DNA of 35,029 nt from Novosphingobium sp. UBA6722 (GCA_002454125.1 DKII01000054.1:6272-41300); one strand, 5' to 3'; positions 22,763 through 30,792 are shown, counted from the stretch's first letter. Program-made: numbers and translations. The notes: a model not told the origin generated them from the letters alone.

Positions 22763-23566
22763 TCAGCCGCCCAGCGCGTCCAGCACTTCATAGGCGAGCA
22801 CTGCGCCGGCAACGGCGGCGTTCAAGCTGTCGGCGCGGCCCTTCATCGGCATGGTTACGCGCAGGTCGCAGGCCAGTTCATAATCCTCGGGCAGGCCGCG
22901 GCTCTCGTTGCCGACCAGGATGAAGCACGGCGCGGTATAGGGTGCGCCGCGATAGGGGACGGCGTCGCGCAAGGATGCGGCGACAAGCTGCCCGGCACCG
23001 CCGCGCAGCCAGGGCAGAAAGTCCTCCCACCGCGCCTGCGCAACCTGTTGGGTAAAGATCGCACCCATGCTGGCCCGCACGGCCTCGGCAGAGAAGGGAT
23101 CGGCGCAATCGTCGATCAGGATCAATCCGCCTGCACCCACCGCATCGCCGGTGCGGAGCATGGTGCCAAGATTGCCCGGATCGCGCAGCGCCTGGGCGAC
23201 CAGCCAGATTTTCGCCTGGGTCCGGTCCAGTGCGGCCAGGCTCGTGTCAAACTCGCCAAAAACCCCGCAAACGGCCTGCGGGTTGTCCTTGCCGGTGATC
23301 TTGCTGAGGATGTCCGCGGTGGTCTCGATAACTTCGCCGCCAGCGGCCAGCACATCGGCCTCAAGCGCGGCCAGCAGCGGATGCGGATCGCGTCCCTCGG
23401 CCATCACCAGCACTTCGGGCAGGTGGCCGTTTTCGCGCGCGTCGGTCAGTAGCCGCAGCCCTTCGGCCAGGAACTGGCCCGCCGCCTTGCGGTGCTTCTT
23501 GTCCCTGAGCGCCCGCAGCGCCTTGACCGTGGGGTTGGAAAAGCCGGTGATCTGGCGGCGGGACAT
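22763..23566 (-). CDS. TrmH/SpoU-family RNA 2'-O-methyltransferase
   Basis: A 267-residue SPOUT-class enzyme transferring methyl from S-adenosylmethionine to rRNA or tRNA ribose. The N-terminal substrate-binding domain starts SRRQITGFSNPTVKALRALRD. The catalytic domain has motif 1 R-D-P-G-N-L-G-T-M-L-R-T (the conserved Asn and Arg), motif 2 FILVGNESRGLP and motif 3 VTMPMKGRADSLNAAVAGAV, which form the trefoil-knot cofactor site. The target nucleotide is unknown. It begins 2 nt after the HPr gene, so it is the tail of the PTS transcript, an unexpected partner for a phosphorelay. Confidence 0.93.
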   Translation of the reverse strand: MSRRQITGFSNPTVKALRALRDKKHRKAAGQFLAEGLRLLTDARENGHLPEVLVMAEGRDPHPLLAALEADVLAAGGEVIETTADILSKITGKDNPQAVCGVFGEFDTSLAALDRTQAKIWLVAQALRDPGNLGTMLRTGDAVGAGGLILIDDCADPFSAEAVRASMGAIFTQQVAQARWEDFLPWLRGGAGQLVAASLRDAVPYRGAPYTAPCFILVGNESRGLPEDYELACDLRVTMPMKGRADSLNAAVAGAVLAYEVLDALGG

Positions 23567-23568
23567 GA

Positions 23569-23847
23569 TCAGTCCTCGCCGAACCCGTCCTTGACCAGGC
23601 CAACCAGCTTGAGCAGCGCCGGTTCGCAGCCTTCGCCGCTTACGATGATGTCCACGCTGTCGCCCTTGGCCGCGCCAAGCATCATCAGGCCGAGGATCGA
23701 GCCACCGGCGGCTTCGTTGCCGTCCTTCTCAACCCGGACGGTCAGTCCGTTACACAGCTGCGCCACGGCATTGACGAACTTGGCGCTGGCCCGCGCATGC
23801 AGGCCGCGGTTGTTGACGATTTCGACGGTTTCGCGCGCCTCAGCCAT
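23569..23847 (-). CDS. HPr family phosphocarrier protein
   Basis: A 92-residue PTS phosphocarrier. The phosphorylatable histidine is His17 in N-R-G-L-H-A-R-A-S-A-K-F; the regulatory serine equivalent is Ser50 in G-G-S-I-L-G-L-M-M-L-G, the expected target of the HprK encoded upstream. I chose the ATG at 23847 with CAGG just before it; the longer open frame to 23934 lies in the EIIA gene. There is a 31-bp gap after the EIIA stop. Enzyme I (ptsP) and EIIA-Ntr are not in the window. Confidence 0.95.
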   Translation of the reverse strand: MAEARETVEIVNNRGLHARASAKFVNAVAQLCNGLTVRVEKDGNEAAGGSILGLMMLGAAKGDSVDIIVSGEGCEPALLKLVGLVKDGFGED

Positions 23848-23878
23848 TTGCCTGTTTCCCCACCCCAAAGCCGGCCGC

Positions 23879-24283
23879 TTATGCGTCCTGGCCAAGAAAC
23901 TCCGACGCGATCGTGATGTAGTTGCGGCCGGCATCGCGCGCCGCCTCGGTCGCCTTGGCCAGCGTCATGCAGGTCCGCGCCTTGGCGAGGCGGATCAGCA
24001 TCGGCAGGTTGATCCCGGCGATGACCTCGACCTTGCCGGCCTGCATCAGCGAGATGGCAAGGTTTGAAGGCGTGCCGCCGAACAGGTCGGTCAGGATGAT
24101 CACGCCATTGCCGCCATCGACCGACTTGACCGCATCGGCAATCTCGCGCCGGCGGGCTTCCATGTCGTCATTCGGGCCAATGCAGACCGTTGCCACCGCT
24201 TCCTGGCGGCCGACGACATGTTGCATGGCGTGGACAAATTCCTCGGCAAGCTTGCCGTGGGTAACCAGGATCAGGCCGATCAT
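23879..24283 (-). CDS. PTS EIIA component, mannose/fructose (EIIA-Man) family
   Basis: A 134-residue EIIA-Man-like domain. The active-site histidine is His9 (MIGLILVTHGKLA), and the family segment G-V-I-I-L-T-D-L-F-G-G-T-P-S-N-L-A follows in the centre. No EIIB, IIC or IID permease genes are nearby, which is typical of the alphaproteobacterial regulatory PTS where this protein accepts phosphate from HPr and signals to the ChvG/HprK system. I chose the ATG at 24283; upstream codons run into the gap before rapZ. It lies 82 bp after the rapZ stop. Confidence 0.94.
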   Translation of the reverse strand: MIGLILVTHGKLAEEFVHAMQHVVGRQEAVATVCIGPNDDMEARRREIADAVKSVDGGNGVIILTDLFGGTPSNLAISLMQAGKVEVIAGINLPMLIRLAKARTCMTLAKATEAARDAGRNYITIASEFLGQDA

Positions 24284-24310
24284 GCGAGGGGGATGCTCCG
24301 AACTGCCAGC

Positions 24311-24327
24311 CCGGCGAATCCCGCCGG
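24311..24327. repeat. Small hairpin between rapZ and the EIIA gene
   Basis: CCGGCG (24311-24316) and CGCCGG (24322-24327) form a perfect 6-bp stem with a 5-nt loop in the only sizeable gap (82 bp) of the chvI-to-HPr run. It may be an mRNA processing or stability element; no T-tract is present. Confidence 0.35.
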
Positions 24328-24365
24328 AAAGTGGCGCAGGGCCATGACGCCGAACGCAGTCACGG

Positions 24366-25286
24366 TCAATGCTTTCCTTCAACCAGGTCGGCTGCGCGCG
24401 AACCCAGGTTGCGGTGGATCACCGTGGGCGCGAAGCCGGCCTCAGTCAGCGCAAGGGCCAGTTGCTCGGCCGAGAAGACCGACCGGTGCCGGCCGCCGGT
24501 GCAGCCGAAGGCGATGTTCACATAGGCCTTGCCTTGGGCAGCGTAGCGCGGAAGCAGCATCAGCACGAGGTCGCGCATCCGGCCGAACGCGTCTGCCCAG
24601 GCCGGATCGCGCGCGATGTGTTCGCCCACCGCGGGGTCGCGTCCGGTCAGCGGGCGCAGTTCTGGATCCCAATGCGGGTTGTCGAGGAACCGCATGTCGA
24701 AAACCAGGTCGGCAATCGGCGGCATCCCTCGCGAAAAGCCAAAGCTGGTGACGGTAACGGTAGTGCGCGTGGGGGCACTGTCGGCAAAGCGTTCGCGGAT
24801 CGCCTGCTGCAGGTCGTTGCTCGTAAACTCGGTAGTGGAAACCACCATATCGGCCCATCGCCGCAGCGGCTCGAGCAGTTCGCGCTCTGACACGATCCCG
24901 GTGGTCACCGGCAGATCCTGCGCCATCGGGTGACGGCGACGGGTCTCGTTATAGCGCCGCTCCAGTTCGGCCCCGCCGCAATCGAGGAACAGCGTGGTCA
25001 GCTCCAGGTCGGGCCGCTGGACCAGCTTCTTCACCCGTTCGATGACCTTGTTGGGATCAAAGCCGCGAGTCCGCGCATCGAAACCGATCGCCAGCGGCGG
25101 GCGCAGTTCGCTGCGCGGCGCATCGGGGCTGTCGATCAGGCGATCGAGCAGGCGGATCGGAAAGTTGTCGATCGTCTCCCAGCCCAGGTCTTCGAGAACC
25201 TTGAGCGCAGTCGTCTTGCCGGCACCGAGCAATCCGGTGACAAGGAGCACGCGTTGCCGCGGCGGCGCGGAATCGATTGCAGTCAT
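24366..25286 (-). CDS. rapZ: RNase adapter / nucleotide-binding protein RapZ
   Basis: A 306-residue RapZ (YvcJ-type) protein. The N-terminal P-loop reads GLLGAGKTT (residues 18-26), a slight variant of the usual GLSGAGKS, and the C-terminal domain has NIAFGCTGGRHRSVFSAEQLA, the signature at about residues 260-285. In E. coli RapZ directs RNase E to the GlmZ sRNA; in alphaproteobacteria its role beside HprK and the regulatory PTS is less clear. It overlaps the hprK stop by 4 bp (ATGA). The central segment contains FLDCGGAELERRYNETRRRHP, also family-typical. Confidence 0.95.
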   Translation of the reverse strand: MTAIDSAPPRQRVLLVTGLLGAGKTTALKVLEDLGWETIDNFPIRLLDRLIDSPDAPRSELRPPLAIGFDARTRGFDPNKVIERVKKLVQRPDLELTTLFLDCGGAELERRYNETRRRHPMAQDLPVTTGIVSERELLEPLRRWADMVVSTTEFTSNDLQQAIRERFADSAPTRTTVTVTSFGFSRGMPPIADLVFDMRFLDNPHWDPELRPLTGRDPAVGEHIARDPAWADAFGRMRDLVLMLLPRYAAQGKAYVNIAFGCTGGRHRSVFSAEQLALALTEAGFAPTVIHRNLGSRAADLVEGKH

Positions 25287-25738
25287 GTTCGCGGGCCAAT
25301 GTGGGACTGCTCTGCGCCAAATGAAAGCCCCCAGCGTTCCAGCGCCGCCTCGGCCCGCAGGGCCAGCACCGGGCTATCTGGCCACAAGGCCAGGCACGGC
25401 AGGCTGATTCCCTCGATCGAAAGTTCGTCAGGCTCCTCGGGCAAGCGCGGCGCAGTGGGATCGAGCCGGAGGGCCAGCGCGATCGGCACAAAGCTGGTGA
25501 CCGGGCGGGTCAAGAGGCCCACATTGCGGACCTCGATCAGACCGGCGATGCGCGGAGGCGGAAAAGCCCGCAGCACCGCACCTTGCGCCTCGACATTGAG
25601 GCCGTCGTCGCCGACCAGCATCGCCCCGCGATCGATCAGCGCCAAGGCCAGACTCGACTTTCCCGAGCCAGGCGGGCCCTGGATCAACACGCCGCGTCCG
25701 CCGATTGCCACACAAGTCGCCTGGATCAACCGGCTCAT
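25283..25738 (-). CDS. hprK: HPr kinase/phosphorylase, short alphaproteobacterial form
   Basis: A 151-residue protein containing only the catalytic HprK domain; the N-terminal domain of the about 310-residue Firmicutes enzyme is missing, as usual in alphaproteobacteria. The P-loop G-P-P-G-S-G-K-S-S is at 21-29, followed by the metal-site LVGDD (Asp44/Asp45), and the I-E-V-R-N-V-G-L-L signature (family IExRGxGxL). It should phosphorylate or dephosphorylate HPr on Ser50. It overlaps both neighbours (chvG and rapZ) as ATGA, showing tight co-translation with the sensor kinase. Confidence 0.93.
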   Translation of the reverse strand: MSRLIQATCVAIGGRGVLIQGPPGSGKSSLALALIDRGAMLVGDDGLNVEAQGAVLRAFPPPRIAGLIEVRNVGLLTRPVTSFVPIALALRLDPTAPRLPEEPDELSIEGISLPCLALWPDSPVLALRAEAALERWGLSFGAEQSHIGPRT

Positions 25739-27312
25739 TCCGCCTCCTCGGCCACTTCGGGCAGCGGCAGGTGGAGCACCAGGCAGGCCCCGCGCTGGCC
25801 ATCCGGGCGGTCCTGTGCGGTTAGCGAGCCGTCGTGTGCCTCGGCGATTGTGCGGGCGATGGCGAGGCCGAGGCCGGAGTGGCTGCCGAAGTCCTCGCTT
25901 TGCGGCCGCAAGGAATGGAACCGTTCGAAGACTTTCTCGCGCGCTTCGTCCGGAATGCCGGGGCCTTCGTCGCTGACCGCCAGTTCGAGCAGATCGCCCT
26001 GCCGCTCAAGCGTAACGGAAACCACGCCGCCCGATGGCGAGAACGACACGGCGTTGTCGAGCAGGTTTTCGAGCACGCGTTCAAGCCGGGCCACGTCCCC
26101 CGGAACGTCCCAGGGGCCGGCGCCAAGCGGGCTGACCTCGATCCGGCAGCCGGCATGGGTGCCGCGCTCCGCCCGGGCGGCGACCAGCGAGCGAGCAAGG
26201 GCCAGCATATCGACCGGTTCGAACCGGGTGCGCGAAAGCTCGGCGTCGATCCGCCCGGCCTCAGCGATTTCGGTAATCAGGCGGTCGATCCGGCGCAGGT
26301 CATGCGCGGCGATTTCGGTCAATTGCTGGCGCAGCGCCTCGTCCTTGACCTTGCTCAGCGATTCGAGCGCCGAACGCAGCGAGGCGAGCGGGTTCTTGAT
26401 CTCGTGCGCGACGTCCGCGGCGAAGCTCTCGCCGGCGTCGATCCGGTGACGCAGCGCAGAGGACATGTCTGAAATCGCGCGGGCCAGCAGGCCGATCTCA
26501 TCGCGGCGCTCCGGCAGTCGCGGCACCACGACCTGCCGCTCACGCCCCAGCCGCACCCGGATCGCCGCGCGCACCAGCTCGCGCAGCGGCTGGACGATCG
26601 TGCGGGCGAGGAACAGCGAGAGCTGGATCGAAATGATCAGTGTTACCGCCAGCACGATCGCCAGCGTCTGGCGGGCATCGCGTACGCTCTGCGTCACATC
26701 GCGGGCGTTGCGGGTGGTCAGCAGCAGCTCACCATTGCTGCCGACCGGCGTCGCCGCATTGATCACCGGGGTTTCGTCCGGCGCGGCGCGGCGCTCTACC
26801 ACGGTGGCCTTGCGGCGGGCCGCTTCGCCAAGTTCAGGCCAGGCGGCACTGCTGTCGATTGCGGGGTCGGCATAGGCAGAGCCGGCCGCATTGCCGATCA
26901 AGAAGTTCATGCCGGCATCGAGCCAGCGTGCAGCGTGCTGGTACCAGGGCTCGGTGGCAGGATCGACCAGGGCATAGGTTGGCGCGGCAAGCTGGAAGCT
27001 GTCGAGCTGCAGGCGTCCCTGCGCGTCATAAAGCCGCAGCCGCAGCGTCTGTTCGCGGCCGATCTGCACCATCAGCGCGGCTCGTTGGCTGCGCGGCGCG
27101 GAAGCCAGGCCCTGCGCTGCGATCTGCGCCTCGGCCCGGGCCAGCTGATAGCGTTCGGCAAACAGCTGGTTGCGGTAGGAATCGAGGTAGAACAGGCTCC
27201 CGGCCATCAGCCCCAGCGCGATGATGTTCACCGCCAGGATTCGCGCCGTCAGCGAGGCGCGGCGGGTCCAGTCGCGCCGACGCGGGAGACGAGGCCGGAT
27301 CGGCTCAGCCAT
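25735..27312 (-). CDS. chvG: Sensor histidine kinase ChvG
   Basis: A 525-residue ChvG/ExoS-type kinase. It has a basic N-terminus, TM1 at about 22-43, a periplasmic region of about 170 residues, TM2 at about 216-237, and HAMP at 238-290. The dimerisation H-box F-A-A-D-V-A-H-E-I-K-N-P-L has the phosphorylated His at 303, the N-box is N420 (LLDNAVSFS), G1 is DEGPGIP (448-454) and G2 is HSGLGLAI. ChvG senses acid/envelope signals in rhizobia, repressed by ExoR; no exoR is in the window. It overlaps chvI by 8 bp (ATGGCTGA) and hprK by 4 bp. Confidence 0.95.
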   Translation of the reverse strand: MAEPIRPRLPRRRDWTRRASLTARILAVNIIALGLMAGSLFYLDSYRNQLFAERYQLARAEAQIAAQGLASAPRSQRAALMVQIGREQTLRLRLYDAQGRLQLDSFQLAAPTYALVDPATEPWYQHAARWLDAGMNFLIGNAAGSAYADPAIDSSAAWPELGEAARRKATVVERRAAPDETPVINAATPVGSNGELLLTTRNARDVTQSVRDARQTLAIVLAVTLIISIQLSLFLARTIVQPLRELVRAAIRVRLGRERQVVVPRLPERRDEIGLLARAISDMSSALRHRIDAGESFAADVAHEIKNPLASLRSALESLSKVKDEALRQQLTEIAAHDLRRIDRLITEIAEAGRIDAELSRTRFEPVDMLALARSLVAARAERGTHAGCRIEVSPLGAGPWDVPGDVARLERVLENLLDNAVSFSPSGGVVSVTLERQGDLLELAVSDEGPGIPDEAREKVFERFHSLRPQSEDFGSHSGLGLAIARTIAEAHDGSLTAQDRPDGQRGACLVLHLPLPEVAEEAE

Positions 27313-28051
27313 CGGTGAACGAATACCCCGCGCCGTAAAGCGTATCGATCGCCGCGAATTCGGGATCGGCCACCCGGAACTTGCGGCGCAGGCGCTTGAT
27401 GTGGCTGTCGATCGTCCGGTCGTCGACGAACACGTCCTCGCTGTAGGCCGCGTCCATCAACTGGTTGCGGCTCTTGATCACGCCGGGGCGCATGGCCAGC
27501 GCCTCAAGGATCAGGAACTCGGTCACGGTCAAGGAAACCAGCTCGCCGCGCCAGGTCACGCGGTGGCGGGCCGGGTCCATTTCCAGCGCGCCCCGCACGA
27601 TCACGCTGCTGGGCTGGGCTTCCGGCGTGGTTTCGCCTTCAGCCAGCGCCGCCTCGGCCTTGACCAGCTCGGTCCGGCGCAGGATCGCCCGGATGCGCGC
27701 GACCAGCAGCCGCTGGCTGAACGGCTTGGTGATATAATCATCCGCACCCAGCGACAGGCCGAGCGCCTCGTCGGTCTCCTCGTCCTTACTGGTCAGGAAG
27801 ATCACGGGGAGGGCGCTTTTGGCGCGAAGCTGGCGCACCAGTTCGAACCCGTCCATCCGCGGCATCTTGATGTCGCAAACCGCCAGATCGGGCGGGTTGT
27901 CCAGCAAGGCCTTCAGCGCGGTCTCACCATCGGAGTAGACGCGCGTGGCAAAACCCTCGGCCTGGAGCCCGATCGACACACTGGTCAGGATATTGCGGTC
28001 ATCATCGACCAGCGCGATCGTCTGCAGGGGGCTGGCGGGCGTGGCGTCCAT
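27305..28051 (-). CDS. chvI: Response regulator ChvI, OmpR family
   Basis: A 248-residue OmpR/PhoB-class regulator. The receiver has the acidic DDD at 16-18, phospho-acceptor Asp60 in LAVCDIKMPRMDG, Thr87 and Lys89 in F-L-T-S-K-D. The winged-helix DNA-binding domain spans about 145-245, ending D-R-T-I-D-S-H-I-K-R-L-R-R-K-F-R and GAGYSF. In rhizobia ChvI controls envelope and carbon genes, and linkage of chvI to pckA is an old alphaproteobacterial feature. A candidate promoter with a small palindrome lies upstream. It heads the chvI-chvG-hprK-rapZ-EIIA-HPr-trmH run. Confidence 0.95.
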   Translation of the reverse strand: MDATPASPLQTIALVDDDRNILTSVSIGLQAEGFATRVYSDGETALKALLDNPPDLAVCDIKMPRMDGFELVRQLRAKSALPVIFLTSKDEETDEALGLSLGADDYITKPFSQRLLVARIRAILRRTELVKAEAALAEGETTPEAQPSSVIVRGALEMDPARHRVTWRGELVSLTVTEFLILEALAMRPGVIKSRNQLMDAAYSEDVFVDDRTIDSHIKRLRRKFRVADPEFAAIDTLYGAGYSFTDG

Positions 28052-28084
28052 GGGGTCCGTTCGGGCGTCCGGTGCGGGGCCTTC

Positions 28085-28113
28085 CGGTTACCGCCTTCAC
28101 CGGCTGGTGACAA
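28085..28113 (-). promoter_or_regulatory. Candidate chvI promoter with a palindromic spacer
   Basis: On the minus strand TTGTCA (28113-28108), 17 nt, then TAACCG (28090-28085), a weak -10. The plus-strand palindrome TCACC-GGCT-GGTGA (28097-28110) lies in the spacer and over the -35, a possible regulator site, maybe for ChvI itself. Confidence 0.4.
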
Positions 28114-28182
28114 TCTTGCTGCCACCATTGCCCCCGCATTCGATTTTCGCCGGGAATTGGACCAGTTGAGACGCAACCCGGT

Positions 28183-28211
28183 TTGACGGGTGCGGCCCGC
28201 ATCGCTATGCG
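28183..28211 (+). promoter_or_regulatory. Candidate pckA promoter
   Basis: TTGACG (28183-28188), exactly 17 nt, then TATGCG (28206-28211): 5/6 match at -35 and about 3/6 at -10. Transcription would start near 28218, giving a leader of about 73 nt before the TTG start at 28291. Confidence 0.55.
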
Positions 28212-28224
28212 CCCTGACGAATCC

Positions 28225-28240
28225 CTGCATTCGTATGCAG
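28225..28240. promoter_or_regulatory. Perfect hairpin/palindrome in the pckA leader
   Basis: CTGCAT-TCGT-ATGCAG has 6-bp perfect arms with a 4-nt centre, lying just after the predicted pckA start of transcription and about 50 nt before the start codon. It could be a repressor site or a leader RNA hairpin. Confidence 0.45.
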
Positions 28241-28290
28241 AAGCCCCCGGCGGAGTGCCTTTGCACTGCGTCCTGAACACGGAGACGACC

Positions 28291-29892
28291 TTGACCGCTG
28301 CGCTGTCCTACCCGCTCGCCAACCAGGGTATTGCCACCGATGCCACGATCTTCGCCAACCTCGGCACGGCGCCGCTGGTGGAGCATGCGCTGAAGCGCGG
28401 CGAGGGGCAGCTGACCAAGGATGGCGCGCTGCTGGTCGATACCGGCAAGTTCACAGGGCGCAGCGTGAAGGACAAGTATGTCGTTCGCGATGCCGTTACC
28501 GAAACCACGATCAACTGGGGCGCCATCAATCAGCCGATGACGACCGAGCACTGGGCGAACCTTAAGGCCGATTTCCTGGCCGCGGTGCAGGGCCAGGAAG
28601 AGCTCTACGTGGCCGACCTGTTCGGTGGCAGCCAGCCCGAATACCGCGTGAACGTGCGCGTGATTACGCAGATGGCGTGGCACAACCTGTTTGTGCGCAC
28701 GCTGCTGGTCCGGCCGTCGGCAGATGAACTGGCCAGCTTTGTGCCGGAATACACGATCATCAACCTGCCCAGCTTCAAGGCCAATCCTGAGCGGCACGGT
28801 TGCCGCAGCGATACGGTGATCGCAGTCAACTTCAGCGAGAAGCTGATCCTGATCGGCAATACCGAGTACTCGGGCGAGATGAAGAAGGGCGTGTTCGGCC
28901 TGCTCAACTTCCTCCTGCCGGCGCAGGGCGTGATGCCGATGCACTGTTCGGCCAACATCGGCGCCGACGGCACCAGCGCGATCTTCTTCGGCCTGTCGGG
29001 CACCGGCAAGACCACGCTCTCGGCCGACGCCAGCCGCACCCTGATCGGCGATGACGAGCATGGCTGGTCGGACACGGCGGTCTTCAACTTCGAAGGCGGC
29101 TGCTATGCCAAGATGATCGACCTCTCCGCGGAAGGTGAGCCGGAGATCTACGCCACCACCAAGATGTTCGGCACGATCCTCGAAAACGTGGCGATGGACC
29201 CGGAAACGCGCGAGCTCGATTTCACCGATTCGAGCAAGACCGAGAACACCCGCGGCGCTTATCCGATCGAGTTCATCCCCAACACCAGCGAGAAGAACCT
29301 CGGCCCGCCGCCGTCGAACATCATCTTCCTCACCGCCGATGCTTTTGGCGTGCTTCCTCCGATCGCGCGGTTGACGCCTGAGCAGGCGATGTACCACTTC
29401 CTGTCGGGCTACACCGCCAAGGTTGCCGGCACGGAAATCGGCGTGACCGAGCCGCAGGCCACCTTCAGCACCTGCTTCGGCGCGGCCTTCATGCCGCGTC
29501 ACCCGAGCGTCTATGGCAACCTGCTGAAGAAGCGGATCGCTGATGGCGGGGCGCAGTGCTGGTTGGTCAACACCGGCTGGTCCGGTGGCCGGGCAACCGA
29601 TCCGGGCATCAAGCGCATGCCGATCAAGGCCACTCGCGCGTTGCTAAATGCCGCACTCGACGGCAGCCTGAACGATGCCGAGTTCAAGAAGGACCCCAAC
29701 TTCGGTTTCGAAGTTCCGGTCGCGGTCCCGGGCGTTGACAGCAAGCTGCTCGATCCGCGCGGTGCCTGGGCCGATGCTGCGGAATACGACAAGACCGCGC
29801 AGGAACTGGTCCGCAAGTTCATCGACAACTTCGCGCAATTTGTTGACTACGTTGACGAAAGCGTGCGCCAGGCGGCCCCCACCGCCGCCTGA
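28291..29892 (+). CDS. pckA: Phosphoenolpyruvate carboxykinase (ATP)
   Basis: Catalyses oxaloacetate + ATP to PEP + CO2 + ADP, the first step of gluconeogenesis from TCA intermediates. The 533-residue protein has T-G-K-F-T-G-R-S-V-K-D-K-Y (51-63), NTEYSGEMKKG (190-200), His218 in MHCSANIG, the P-loop GLSGTGKTTLS (234-244) and L-I-G-D-D-E-H-G-W (251-259), all hallmarks of the ATP-dependent family. I choose the TTG at 28291, with GGAG 6 nt upstream; it gives the family N-terminus and length. Earlier in-frame ATGs (28183, 28207) fall inside the promoter. Divergent from chvI. Confidence 0.96.
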   Translation: MTAALSYPLANQGIATDATIFANLGTAPLVEHALKRGEGQLTKDGALLVDTGKFTGRSVKDKYVVRDAVTETTINWGAINQPMTTEHWANLKADFLAAVQGQEELYVADLFGGSQPEYRVNVRVITQMAWHNLFVRTLLVRPSADELASFVPEYTIINLPSFKANPERHGCRSDTVIAVNFSEKLILIGNTEYSGEMKKGVFGLLNFLLPAQGVMPMHCSANIGADGTSAIFFGLSGTGKTTLSADASRTLIGDDEHGWSDTAVFNFEGGCYAKMIDLSAEGEPEIYATTKMFGTILENVAMDPETRELDFTDSSKTENTRGAYPIEFIPNTSEKNLGPPPSNIIFLTADAFGVLPPIARLTPEQAMYHFLSGYTAKVAGTEIGVTEPQATFSTCFGAAFMPRHPSVYGNLLKKRIADGGAQCWLVNTGWSGGRATDPGIKRMPIKATRALLNAALDGSLNDAEFKKDPNFGFEVPVAVPGVDSKLLDPRGAWADAAEYDKTAQELVRKFIDNFAQFVDYVDESVRQAAPTAA

Positions 29893-29894
29893 TC

Positions 29895-29913
29895 GGCCCG
29901 GAAGCTCCGGGCC
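29895..29913. terminator. Hairpin downstream of pckA
   Basis: GGCCCGGA-AGC-TCCGGGCC is a perfect 8-bp GC-rich stem with a 3-nt loop, 3 nt after the pckA TGA. No T-tract follows, and the next gene starts 25 nt later on the same strand, so it may attenuate rather than stop transcription. Confidence 0.6.
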
Positions 29914-29937
29914 TCGTGAAGAGACCCGGAGTTCCCG

Positions 29938-30378
29938 ATGCCTGAATATTCGATACGCCTGTTCGCCGATGCCGCAGAAGTGCGGCGGGTCGGCGCTGGC
30001 CTGCTCGATTGTACCCTGCCGCGTGCCGACTGGACGCATGAGGCGCACCTGGCCGCCTGCCTGTGGTTGCTGACCGAGCGGCCGGATATCCTGCCCGAAC
30101 GCGACCTGCCGGCAATCATCCGCCGCTACAACGAAAGCGTCGGCGGGGTGAACGATGATACCCAGGGCTATCACGAGACCCTGACCCAGCTCTACATCCG
30201 CGGAGTTAGGCACTTCCTGGCCGGTTGCGAAGCGGCCGATCTGCTGGCGCGGGTCAACGGCCTGCTTGCCGGAGTGACCGGCCAGCGCGATTGGCCGCTG
30301 CGGTTCTACAGCCGCGAGCGGTTGTTTTCTGTGGCAGCGCGGCGTGGTTGGATCGAACCCGACATCATGCCGATTTAG
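29938..30378 (+). CDS. Conserved-looking hypothetical protein, function unknown
   Basis: A 146-residue soluble protein without signal peptide or membrane segment, apparently mostly helical. The most striking stretch is D-W-T-H-E-A-H-L-A-A-C-L-W-L-L near residues 31-45, where His34, Glu35 and His37 could bind a metal, followed by R-R-Y-N-E-S-V-G-G-V-N-D-D-T-Q-G-Y-H-E-T-L-T with another His. A set of His/Glu on helices suggests a four-helix or HD-like fold, but I cannot name a family. The start is supported by CGGAG 6 nt upstream of the ATG. It follows pckA after 45 bp and may be read through from it. Confidence 0.75.
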   Translation: MPEYSIRLFADAAEVRRVGAGLLDCTLPRADWTHEAHLAACLWLLTERPDILPERDLPAIIRRYNESVGGVNDDTQGYHETLTQLYIRGVRHFLAGCEAADLLARVNGLLAGVTGQRDWPLRFYSRERLFSVAARRGWIEPDIMPI

Positions 30379-30435
30379 ATTTGCGCTTCAGGGGTTTGGG
30401 TGCATCATCCGCGCTCCCCCACTGGAGTCGCAATC

Positions 30436-30792
30436 ATGGGCATTTTCGATACCATTCTTTCGCAAGCCGGCCATGCCGACGTCGGTAACCTTGCCAGCAA
30501 GCTGGGTCTGCCGCCCGAACTGGCCGAAAAGGCCATTGCCGCACTTGGCCAAAGCCATGCCGAACCGGGTGACACGATCGCCGGTGCCGCCGCCAAGACC
30601 GGACTCGATGCCGGTGTGCTGGGCCAGATTGTTGAACAGATCGGCGGCGAGGGGTCACTCGGTCAGTACGCGCAAGCGCTGCAGGATAACCCGATGGCCA
30701 AAAGCGTTTTCGGCTTCCTCGATCAGGACGGTGACGGCAATCCGATCAACGATGTGCTTGGCATGGCCGGCAAGCTGTTCGGCAAGAACTAA
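30436..30792 (+). CDS. YidB/DUF937-like protein
   Basis: A 118-residue protein opening MGIFDTILSQAG, with glycine- and alanine-rich helices (LGLPPELAEKAIAALGQ, GLDAGVLGQIVEQIGG) and a C-terminal F-L-D-Q-D-G-D-G-N-P-I-N-D-V segment. The DxDxDG run looks like a calcium-binding loop, though the usual Glu at position 12 is Val. Similar tails are common in DUF937 proteins, whose role is unknown. The ATG at 30436 has GGAG 8 nt upstream. Its stop overlaps the stop of the convergent DUF885 gene by 4 bp. A second DUF937-type protein is encoded at 32786. Confidence 0.8.
   Translation: MGIFDTILSQAGHADVGNLASKLGLPPELAEKAIAALGQSHAEPGDTIAGAAAKTGLDAGVLGQIVEQIGGEGSLGQYAQALQDNPMAKSVFGFLDQDGDGNPINDVLGMAGKLFGKN

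Noticed and set aside
28183..28290. In-frame ATG starts upstream of pckA
   Set aside because: They fall within the predicted promoter and first bases of the leader; the TTG at 28291 has a proper ribosome binding site and family N-terminus.
27985..29502. A 505-codon minus-strand open frame
   Set aside because: It lies antisense to pckA, which has full family motifs; the composition is typical of a shadow frame.
30702..30760. Reading the DxDxDG tail of the YidB-like protein as a true EF-hand
   Set aside because: The loop lacks the position-12 Glu and there is no flanking EF helix pair; kept only as a possible calcium-like loop.
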